A DNA stretch of 64,000 bases, from assembly GCA_038373885.1 (NCBI GenBank), contig JAWZYV010013532.1, forward strand, positions 62,001 to 126,000, read 5' to 3'. Position numbers and translations under genes: made by a program. The notes below the pieces were generated by a model that did no database searches, was not told the origin of the DNA, and saw only the letters and a list, made by a program, of their open reading frames with translations. The DNA is from Cheiracanthium punctorium (taxonomy: Eukaryota > Arthropoda > Arachnida > Araneae > Cheiracanthiidae). Positions 1-11,400 of this stretch are shown here, in pieces; position 1 is the stretch's first letter, and each line of letters opens with the position of its first letter.

Positions 1-100
1 TGGCGTGAGTCGACACGATATAGTACAAGGCATTCTAGCGGACTGCTGGTTCCTCTCTTCTATTGCTGCTGTTGCTCAAAGACCCGATCTTATGGAAAAG
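1..100 (+). CDS. Calpain exon a: catalytic cysteine exon (5' end outside window)
   Basis: Reading from base 2, the exon encodes the start of protease core subdomain 1, with the motif [18 protein letters not shown]. The catalytic Cys codon is 44-46. Most calpains have Gly before the DCW; here it is Ala. The exon ends in phase 0 at a donor GTAATG (101). The true start of the exon is upstream of the window. Confidence 0.92.
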
Positions 101-3100
101 GTAATGTTTGAAACACATTGAATTAAATGCTACTTATCACGTGTTTGATGTGTCTTCTATTACTAAAATTTGTTATTTTCCCAAGGCGAAGACCATTATG
201 TTTGTTTTTGCTTCGCTGTTACTCTATCAAATGTATCTTTGGGCAACTATTTTATGGAAATATAGCCATTCAAAGTTGTCTTTCAAATTTTCATCTTGTG
301 GATAGATCCCGGTGCATGTTAATGAATCGAAAAAAAGTGGACTTGTTTTGTTAAACGTTTGTTTTAAATTAAGCAGTGGTCAATAAATAAAATTCAGAAA
401 ACATTGTATTGCCTGAAAAAAAAAACTTTTCTCCATATTGCAAATTCTTGAGCGCGTGCATACGCGTACGTGTGTGTGTTTATAACTGGAGTTGTGTTTA
501 TTTATTGTATTATAAGGACAAATATTGACTTATTTTCTCATTATCGAACTTCTCAAAAGCTTTTTATTGTGTTTTTTAACTCATACATAGATAAGTAAAA
601 AATAATTCACTGTGCCAATTTGTTTTATAAATTTGTATAATTTTTGTATAAATTTACATAAACATGCTACGTTCATCATTAAATTTCGGGCCTATATCAC
701 CAAGCTAGAATTCCATCTTTTGGTTTTTGCTGTCACCATTGCTCTTTATTCATATCATTTTATCACGGTAATGAAAGCATGTACTATTATCAACTTAAAT
801 ACTTACTTAAGCTTTTATTTATTTTTAAATAACTAAGTTTCCCAAATCAAAGAAAAACTTTTCGAGGTTCATCAAAAGGGAATTTATTTTGATCTTAGAT
901 TAAAAAGTTGCGTATAAGACCACAGTTGATCTGCGAAAAAGGAGTCATAAAAAAATATATCAAAGTTATCTGGATATGCTCTATTTCAAAGAGGTTTCTG
1001 TTTCATTTTACTTGATTTTTCCTTTTCTTTTTGAAAAGGAAATTCAAGTAATTCAAAGGAAATCCTGTCATTCAATTTTACCGACACTGAGCATTTTGAA
1101 AATTGATCGTGTTTTAATAGACGAGGCATTTGACCGATCTGCTGACTGAGTGATTGATTGAGGTTGATTCGGACCATTTTCTTGTAATCCTTAGATTTGA
1201 AGTACTGGAGGCGTGGTAAAGTCTCATGTGTGAGGACAGGACGACGTGAGAGCGTAAAACTCAGTCATAAACTGAAAGATGAAAAGGTTAAAAAAGAATT
1301 CAGTAGAATATTTGACAAGCTTGTATTGGAAAGTTCAGCTGCTGGCAGTCTTAATGGATTTGGGGCAAGCATTAAGAATAATATAGTGAAAGCAGCTGCT
1401 TCGGTTCTGGGTAAAATTAGTTAACCAAAACAATCGGTGGGATGGAAATGTATTACTGCTGCTTTAAAAAAAACCGAATGTTTATATTTTAACATAATTC
1501 AAAAGTGTACCAGATCTACAGTTGATGGATATTGTAGGGTAAGAAGTGAGGAAAAGAAATTAGGGTCAGGTAGGGTAATTATGACCATTTTCAGCTTTGC
1601 GAATTTTGAACTCTTTTAATTACGGGAAAAGTACTGTTTTAATCAGTTAGGCGAAAACGTTGACTTTTTAAGAAGACTTAGTAATTTTTTTTTGGTAGGA
1701 TTATTTGCTGAAAATTTAAAGGGGTGGTCATAATTACGGCCGAAAAAATCCCAAAATTGCAAAAACTTTTGGTAATTATGACCACTAGAAAATGTTCCTA
1801 TCCAAAGAAGTTTTAGTTTAGTTTAGTTTTGTGTTAGGGAAAACCTACACGAGGGGCATATGCCTACGGGGGTACCTTTTTCGGAGCACTTTTTAAGGGG
1901 TTCTAACGCTTATTCACGTTACATCTGGAGAAAACCGACCAAAACTCCAGACGGCGCGATAGGCCCTCGCGCGACAGCCCCTTACACGAGACATTCACAT
2001 TTCAGGCGTCTACAGTGTTTAGTGTTTTATCCATTCTGCCATGGTGGAGCCATATCCATAGACGTGCATAAATAATAGCTAATAGACGTGCGAAAAAGAA
2101 TGAGACTGGGGCCCAAATGGTTAAGATTGGTTAGAGAGTGACATATCCATCTTAAAGGTTAATAACGACGGGAGGGGTAAAGCCAAAAGTTGGACAGTTT
2201 ACAATGAAAATCCAAAGAAGGTCAAAGCTTATCATGCGCTGTCGAGCCATTGAAGAATAAGAATGTACAACGCGGTAACAATGAAAGAAATGTTGCCTTA
2301 TCTTCGGCACATTTATGTTATTTTTATATCAGTTATTTTTATACAAATTGAAGCGTAAGAAAGGCAGCTGAGTCATCACATTAAGCTAATGGAGAATCTT
2401 AACACTTATACAATGTACAAAAATCAGGAAAATGGTATTCAGAAATACATTGAAGAATGAGGAAAAGAAAAGCTATGTTAGACGTGACAACAAGAAATGT
2501 GCATTTTTTAAATTAATTACAATTCAAGCTTTTAAAATTTAGGATTACATTTTTCAGTTATTTAATTCATATTATATTTTCTTAGGTCATTCCCTCTAAT
2601 CAACCGCTTAGCGGAGCAGGCTACAAAGGTATTGTAACATTTAGGTTTTGGAGGTTTGGACACTGGGTGACGGTGTTTGTGGACGATTTATTACCGACAA
2701 AAAAGAAAAAATTAGTATTTTCTCGAAGTTCTGAACCAAGAGAATTTTGGGTTTCTCTTATAGAAAAAGCGTATGCTAAGTAAGTAATAACAATTCCTCC
2801 TTTTAAAATTCAACTATAAAAATGATATAAATGTGAAGTTTTCAAATGTATCTAAGTATTCAAACGATTGTTTTGGACTAAACATAACCAACAATGCTAC
2901 TAATCTACTTAATTGACTGTTTATTTACTGTAGGCCGCACAAGTTTTGAGACGACATGTTTTCTGTCCTAACTTTTTCTGTGAACAAAATGTTTTAATGA
3001 TGCAAGTTAGTAATTTGTAGTTTTAGTCCTCCTTCATGGTGCTCAACAAATAACACCGGTCAACAACAACAACAACAACAAAAATAGGGGGGGGGGGTCT

Positions 3101-4881
3101 GTTCTCATGCTTAAATTCTGATTCTAGACATTGAAAAACACTTAAATTTTCATTTTTAGTTCTTAAAGTTTGCTTTTGTCTGATTTACGTCGATAAGTAT
3201 ATTTTAATTTATTTCATAAACGAAAGCTGGCAGCACTTTGATTAACCCGAAAGTAAACTGTATTATTATTTGTAACTCTGTAGTATTGCTTGTAGTATTA
3301 TTTGTAATATTATTATTCGTTTGTATTATTATTTGCTCATACGAACATAAAAGAAATACGAAAAATATTCACTTTTAGAGATTAATTTCTTATTATTTTA
3401 CATTTATATGTTATTGTTTATCACAAATCTTGAATGAAAAAGACTTTCATATCCAGCTAAAACTTTTCTGATCATAATTTAGAGTGGAATTATTTAAAAA
3501 AAATATAAAAATCAGTGATTTTTGCCAAAAAATTGAAAAATTGCTTTAATTCTACAAAAGCAAACTTTCATTAAAAAAAAATTATTTTCCTTAGTTTTGG
3601 CGTAGGAGAAACTAAAATTTAACATGTAAAAATCAGACCCAAAAATCGTGTTGACCGGTGTAATGTATGTGAAAATTGTTAACTTAAAAAAAAATACCAA
3701 GAATGAATTTGAAAAATTGAAAGCAGAAATTTTGCGACAATTTAGTTTTTCTAGTCTTTTATTGAAGTGAATCGTCTTAATGTAACGAAATACTGAAATA
3801 TTTACTATATAGTTGCACATTCTTTTGCGCAAGGACTGCTGCACATCGCCTGTGCATGGAATTAAAAAGGCTTTCTAAGGTGAACCTAGAGAGTTTTGCT
3901 CATTCTGATTAAAGATCTTGAAGGAGTTCTGCCTTTGAAGAATATTCCCGTGTGTTGCGACTTTCCTTCTAATGCGTCCCCAAAAGTGTTGAATAAGATT
4001 GAGATTTTGTGACTGACACGGACAGTTCAAAGCTTTAACTTTCTTAACTCTTAACTTAATTTTTCCCCATTTTGGAGATGCGCTTTGGACAGGGGCGTAC
4101 CCCAGGGGGGGGTTAGGGGGGTCATAGCCCCCCATGAGAAATTTCTTGCCATACAAAATATATATTCTTCAGTACATTATCACACACACGTATACATATG
4201 TATGAGTTGCAGTAGTCGTAACCCCCCCCCATGAAAAATATCTGGCAACGCCCCTGGCTTTGGATCATTATCCTGCTGAAACATTCATCTACGAGGCTTT
4301 TTATTTTAAGAGTATAATGCAGCACCGAATCTATGCCAAACTTTATATGTTTATTGATATGATATTTAACGTCAGAGTATACAAATCTGTTGTCCCCATT
4401 TTCCTTTTGCGCATATGTCAAATAAGACTAATTTAGTTTAACGTGTGCGCAAAAGTTTGAAGTAAGTATAGTAAAAAATTAGCAAGTTCCTACTATACAA
4501 CATTCTGATAAGAATCTAAATTTTTCAAGAAGTCTGCGGAAAGGTAACAGCTAGCTGTAAACAACATTCTCCTTAACGTGAGCTGCCTTCTTACTGTATA
4601 GTGCGAAATAACACAAGAAGTTTATTGAACAGGCACAAAAGTATGTCTAGCTTATTGCTACAATTCGTGATAAACTGGGCTAAATAAGAATTTTTTTTTG
4701 ATCTTATGACTCTTTATTATTACAGTACGGCATTACATTTTATTAATAAATATCTAACAAATCTACATTGCGGAGTACATATAAATGTAAGTTTAGCAGA
4801 AGGTAATATCCAAAAATATCCATTTGAAATGCAAACCTATGATATTGAAAATTTCTTTTCCTAAATAATTCTAATCGTTTA

Positions 4882-4964
<83 letters not shown>

Positions 4965-5399
4965 CTTAGAAAACAAAAATGAAAAACCCCCCAGGCCAGT
5001 CATTGTTATTATATCAAAACAGTATAAAATGCATTGTCCTCGTCAGAGGGGGAAATGCACAACTCTACACCATAGGTTTCAGACTCACAGCCTGAGATTT
5101 TGTCAAGGTAATGTGTTATATTCATGACTGTATTTTGCAAAGATTAATTTAAAAGTATTAAAACAGTTTAAAGATATTTATAAAAGTGTTCTATATTAAT
5201 TAAAAATATGAACTGCATCAGGCAAATCTCAGAGGTGTGACTCCCCCTTACCTATGGGAAAGAAAAGGAACTGGCCTGGGGGGTTTTTCATTTTTGTTTT
5301 CTAAGTAATATTAAACACATGTTTTCTTTTATGCAGCTTCATTAAGCGATATGTAACATGTGAAACAACTGTATTTTTGTTCATTTTTAAATAAAGTTC

Positions 5400-5439
<40 letters not shown>

Positions 5440-8400
5440 TAAGGGTGTTTCTAAATTTTTTTACAAAATTTAAGGGGAGATAAGGCACATAATAAGGAAT
5501 CGGAATCACACAGCAATGTGGGATCGGAAACGTCGTCTTCATGTCATGTAGCTGTTAATAATCACTTTGGAACGGGTGCTGAAACAACAGTGAACTTTCC
5601 AACCATTGTTTGTCAAAAACAAACTTATTTTTTTTCAGAAAACATGTGACTAAAATTTATAATTTAAAAATTATATTTCATTTCATGGATGAGATTTTGG
5701 AGACAAGCCCATTGTATATGAAACTTGCGTAAGAAATTAGACAAGCACTTCAACACTTTTCATAAAGTGATAATTACCTGGTAAGTGAAAATGGCGTTTT
5801 TGACCCCACATTGCTATGTGATTCTGGTTCCTTGTTATGTGCCCTATCGCCCATAAAATTTTATAAAAACAATTTAAAAACACCCTGTATGTATATATAT
5901 AGATATATACTGTCTTAAACTTGAGTACTCTTGTGAGTTGGTAAGCAATTCGTACTTTAAAATTTGCAATGTAACACTCTTCAGGCTCCACGGGTCGTAT
6001 GAAGCACTGGAAGGCGGCCAAGCTATGGATGCATTAGTCGATCTGACTGGAGGTTTAGCTGAAATGTACGTTTTAGAGTCAGCACAGTCTCATCTGTATA
6101 ATTATCTCATTCAAGCCTCATCTAATGGTGCTTTCATTACGTGTTCAAGGAAAGTAAGAAAATATTTAATGCGTATTTCAAATTCATGCACATTATAATG
6201 GTACTGTTTAATGAAACTCTTGGTGTTGACTCTCCTTTCAAGTTCATGAATGTTGCTGGCTTCTAATACAGACATAATAAGCATATTTTGGAAATTATCC
6301 TATCTGACGGTCCAGTCAAAATGGACAGGCTTTCGGCCCCAGTATAGCACACTTCTCGCATCTTCATTTGGTTAATAATAAAATACACAGACCAATCACA
6401 ATAATGTGACCACTTCTCGAAAGCCACAATAACCACTTTTTACAGAATGGATCGCTGAAATATGTGCGGGTAGAGAGTCAATTAGGTTCTTGAAAGTGCT
6501 CACTCGGATGTTGAGCCATGCTGACTCCAGTGCCGTGGCCAGCTGCACTAGATTACGCGGTTGAAGATCCATGGCACGAACAACCCGATCAAGTTGGTCC
6601 CACAGATTCTCGACGGGGTTTAAATCAGGAGAGTTTGCTGGCTACGGGAGTACGGTAAACTCACCCTGGTGCACTTCGACCTCATCCTGGTGCACTTGCT
6701 GGTGCACTTGAACCTCATCCTGGTGTACGTGCGAACCACGCACGTACACTGCGAGTTGTATGTCATCTCGCATTGTTCTACTAGTAGATGCCATCATTCT
6801 GAGGAAAAACAGTTCACATGTAGGGGTGGAGAGGGTTCACACCGCAAGGACAGATGCACACTTGTGTTGATCCATCGTGCCTTCCACAATGATGAGTGAA
6901 CCTAGAGAATGCCACGAAAACATTCCCCAGGCCATAATGCTCCATCCTCCAGCTTGGACCCTTCAGGCAATCGTTGCAAGGTGTTTGGTTTCAGAAGTTT
7001 CACGCCGTACACGCCAACCAGGGCCATCGCTAATACTTTCTTTAGGAGGGGGGGAGGGAGATGTCGATAAACTGCCTAGTCAAATATCGGTTTTTACCAT
7101 CTTATTTACTTTTTTATCAACTATATAACCAACGTCTTACTTTTGCCGACTGAGTTTGTATAATTTTCCCAAGTGTACCAGAAATAGAAAGTAAATTATA
7201 GTTTTGGGTAATTTTTTTATATACCAAGTTTGCCAACTATATATCTAATTTTGCTAAGTTTAACAGAATTTGTGAGTATTGGGAGATATTCCGTCCCCCC
7301 CCCCCCTTTAGCCAACATCCATCTCTCCGATTTAGCATAAAACATGATTCACCGGAAAAAGCCGCTTATCGTAACTCACTGGACGACCCGTTGCGTGTCT
7401 GGCGTGCAAATTTCAGCCTTCGTCATCGAAGAACAGCAGTCAGCATAGGTGCATTAACCAGGCTCTGCCGCGGAGGCCCATCTGGGCGGTCAATTGCTCA
7501 ACGGTTGCACGTCTACTCGCTTTCCCCGCACCCCGCCATCATCTATGGCCTGTGGTGCACCCTATTTGCCGCGTCTTCTCTCATTTTGGATAGTGCCATT
7601 TTGCCATGCAGGGTATACTTTCACCACGACGGCACGCGAAGAGTTTACAAAATTCGTCGTTTCGGAAATGCTTCCAGCCTTCGCCCGAAAGCCAAAGCAT
7701 CATGCCATTACGGACATCGGATAAATTGCACTGCTTCTGCATTACGCCAACGATTGCGATGTTTGCCGATTCCCTCGGACACCCTTTATATACGCTCCAC
7801 TGCAGTGTGCTGCTCCCTGCCTTCTGTGAATGGTTATTTCGCGTTGACGTCCAAAGTAGGTGGTGTCGCATTAATGTAGCTGGACTGTGTATTTTAATAA
7901 TAATAAAAAAAAATCGATCGAATGGTGCTCAGGTGGTATAGTAGCTAGCGAACCATTCTATAACACCTTGAGTCCGGGCTCGATTCCCGGCTTGGACTTG
8001 GGACTTAACTTGTTCGTCCCTTCATACACTCTAAAAAATAACGGGACAACTACTGGAAACTTTTCGTAAAATTTTACGGAAATTCTCCGTTTACATTTGA
8101 ATACAGGACAATTTCCGTACATCAAAGGTTAGCGACTCTCCGGAACAGAATTTCTGCTGGAGTTTACAGGAATAAAATTCCGTAAATATACGGAAATAGT
8201 ACTGGCGTCTCATCTGCCAGTACTTTTTCCGTATTTTCACGGAAATAATTTTTACAGTGTAGGGAGTAAAGTTGGCCACCTACTAGGTTTCCGTTATAAA
8301 ATGTCCAATACCTCGGGTCGTTGTAGGGGCGAATGTCTGATCGGCAAATGCCAGACCATATAAATGTATTGTGTTGATGGAAGCCTGCACGAGGAGTATC

Positions 8401-11400
8401 TGCCTAGGAGGAATGCAATCTAGAAATTTATTTCTCTTCTATACGGATCAGGATCCCTTTAATATATACCTATCGAAATTTGGTAAATCTCTTCTCCCCT
8501 TTTATCTACAGTATAATGGCAGTTCATCTTCATGGCTTAACGGACAGCCCTATAACTTCCAGATATTGTTTAAAGAATTCCCTTGTCCATTCGCTGTCAG
8601 AATAGTCAAAATGCATTCTGCCGTAACCTAAGCTCTATTCAAAAATCATGCAATGTGTCTCATAATTAAAGAATAATTAGTTCAGCTTTTCAAAACCCTG
8701 CACCCTTCGTAGGGTTGGGCGGTGTTTCCCAGGGCGAGGACCCTGAGGACTAGATAGGAGGTCGGTCTTTCTGTGTCTTTCCAAGTGAACATTCCACACA
8801 CAAAAAAAAGGGGGAAATAAATCAAAGGAAACAGGGGACTCGGACAAATAAAAAGACAGTTCTGTATTAAAGAGAAAGTTATGTTTAAACAAAACATAAC
8901 TTCCTCTTTAACAGGAAAAGAAAGGAAAAAGAAAAATCTCTGTCATTGATCAAGAAACATATACAGGGTGTCCCAAAAAGGTGGTAACGGGCTTCAATTC
9001 TTTATCTATTAGAGATAAGTGGGAATGTCAATTGGAAAAAAATGTTCAAAGTAAGGTCGGTCATAAGACTCCGTTAAGAAAAAATTCCTCTCGATAATTT
9101 TCAAAAAGTGATACTTTTTAAATTTGTTAAAACAATTCCCAGTTAGTGAAATGTGACCCATACACTCATGAGGTGCCATACAAAATTGGAGAACTGTGCC
9201 TTAAAAAGTGTCAGAGATGTGAAGATAATTATAAAGCTGACTTAAACCACTTTTCCATGGCTCTCGAAGAGAAAAAATCGCGTCGAATGATCGCATTCCA
9301 GGGGTCGTACAGAAAAGATATCTCTGCGACGTTCTATGATGTAAGGCTCAAATTTGGTACATCGCCTCATTAGTGTATGGGGCACATTTTACTAATTGGA
9401 AATGTTTTTTGTATGGGGTGTCATATACAAATTTACAAAGTGTCACTTTTTGTAAATAAATGGGAGGAATTTTTTCTTAACTGAGTCTTATTTCCGACCT
9501 TATTTTGAACATTTTGTTCAATTTACACTGCCCACTTATCTCTAATGGATAAAGAATTAAAGCCCGTTACTACCTTTTTGGGACACCCTGTATAGTCAAG
9601 AATTTTAAAATAATTAAATAAATAATAATCAAGAAAAGAGTTTAGCAGGCTTTTTATTTGTAATTAGTCGAACCTTTTCCTGATTGGTGGAGCTCTGACA
9701 CTGTCATTTTAAAATTCTTGTTCGGGTTTAGTAAATGATGGGCCCTGCGTGTCATTCATAGCACCAATGCACACTGTAGAAATAATTTCCGTGAAAATAC
9801 GAAAAAAGTACTGGCAGTTGAGACGCCAGTACTATTTCCCTATATTTACGGAATTTTATTCCTGTAAACTCCAGCAGAAATTCTGTTCCAGAGAGTCGCT
9901 AACACTTGATGTACGGAAATTGTCCTGTATTCAAATGTAAACGGAGAATTTCCGTAAAATTTTACGGAAAGTTTCCAGTAGTTGTTCCGTTGTTTTTTAT
10001 AGTATCTGCAAAACGACTTTTTCTGAAAAGATTAATTTGTATTTTTGTTTGTCTTGCAAGACAACAAATCCTAGTTATATTTGCTTCCCTGACAATGTGT
10101 ACTGTTTAAAATTTTGAAAATAATGATGCTGAGTTTTATGAACCGGCTGGGACAGCCTGGCCGGTTCCTTTGGCCTGGTGAAGCTAAAATTGTGGATGTG
10201 GGCATTTTCCCATGCCGCAAAGCCCTTCAGGCCGGTAGGCCACTACTCGAAAAACATAAACTAAAGCCTAGGAGTGGGGTCCCTTTGAGCGAAAGACTTT
10301 TTAAGGGGTTCTAGCGTGTATTCACATTGCATCTGGAGAAAAACCGCCCAAAACTCTAGATCTTCAGATCGACAGCCGCGCGGTACGTCAGAACCCTGTA
10401 CCTTCAAACTTCAGCCATCAGTATTTAAGCGGTTCAGTCATGGTGGGGCCTAAAACAAATAGTCAATAAAAGTGAAAGTGCTGCCAAAGACACAAGCTGC
10501 ATATTACTAGGCATGAACTCTGTATTTTAGTAATATGCAGCTTGTGTTAAGAAATGACTGTTTTTCGTGCATACGAGTTCTCATTGCATGATCGGAAATA
10601 ACTCGACTTTACTTAAAAGTTCAAGATCAACATTTATTGACGTACACAAGATTTTAAATTCATTATAAAAAGTTTCATGGATGCATTTGGTGGAAAATTA
10701 AACTATTAATGAGAAAAAAATCTTTTACTCCAAAAACTAATACGAAACAAAATTGAATCACGAAACTTTTCTCCCCTCGATATTGATGAGTATGGTAATA
10801 AAAATAAAATGTAGCAGAAATTTTTGTTTTTTGACTCTGTTGCTTAGCAGCCACATTACAATTCTGAAACTTCAATATTTAAGACCAGAACTAATTGTAA
10901 ACTACGATGTTTAAAGTTTTTGACGAGAGACTAGCATAAGTAAATGAAGCAGGGAAATATGTCATTGTACTCGAGGGCACATTTAAAGCAAAATATTGAT
11001 TAACGAAAAGTACAGTGTGTCTTATTTAAAATGCAGGTTATTACCTTTCTTTCCGTAATAAAACAAGCAGATTTACTTTGAGTAAAAGTAACTAATGACA
11101 AAATGTTCAAAAAATCTATAGTTCGACATTGCTGGGCAATAAATAATGCTCTTACTGAATTAAGTACAATTTGTCATAGTAAAAATAAATTTAAAACTAA
11201 ATAGAAATAACATAAGGATTGCCTACATTTATTCGCATAAATAAAATATTTATATGTAAGTACGCAAATCATGATTGTGCTGAGTTCTATTTCTTTAGAG
11301 CGATTATAAACCACTTTTTGCAAACAGTATAATTATTTTTATATTACATTATTTAAAAGTATATCAGAACAGATAAACTTTTCTCGACAAAATTCTGATC

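Larger units (their letters stand above)
101..2585 (+). other. Calpain intron 1: LINE and SINE debris, otherwise unassigned AT-rich DNA
   Basis: Phase-0 intron. I see nothing assignable in 101-1190 beyond AT-rich sequence. A degenerate LINE-like segment, a triple inverted motif and a SINE (listed separately) fill about 1198-2052. Nothing is recognised in 2053-2585. Confidence 0.8.
2780..5984 (+). other. Calpain intron 2: four MITEs, Tc1-like remnant, AT microsatellites
   Basis: The intron carries a Harbinger-type MITE (3054-3660), a Tc1-like remnant with a nested hAT MITE (about 3860-4425), and two TA-flanked MITEs separated by dinucleotide tracts (4882-5887). I see nothing in 2780-3050 or 4426-4880. 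Confidence 0.8.

Noticed and set aside
4885..5127. 80-codon ORF starting with alternating Ile-Tyr
   Set aside because: Translation of a TA microsatellite and MITE end.
7391..7941. Overlapping ORFs of 162, 111 and 96 codons
   Set aside because: They are shadows of the frameshifted Tc1-like transposase on the minus strand.
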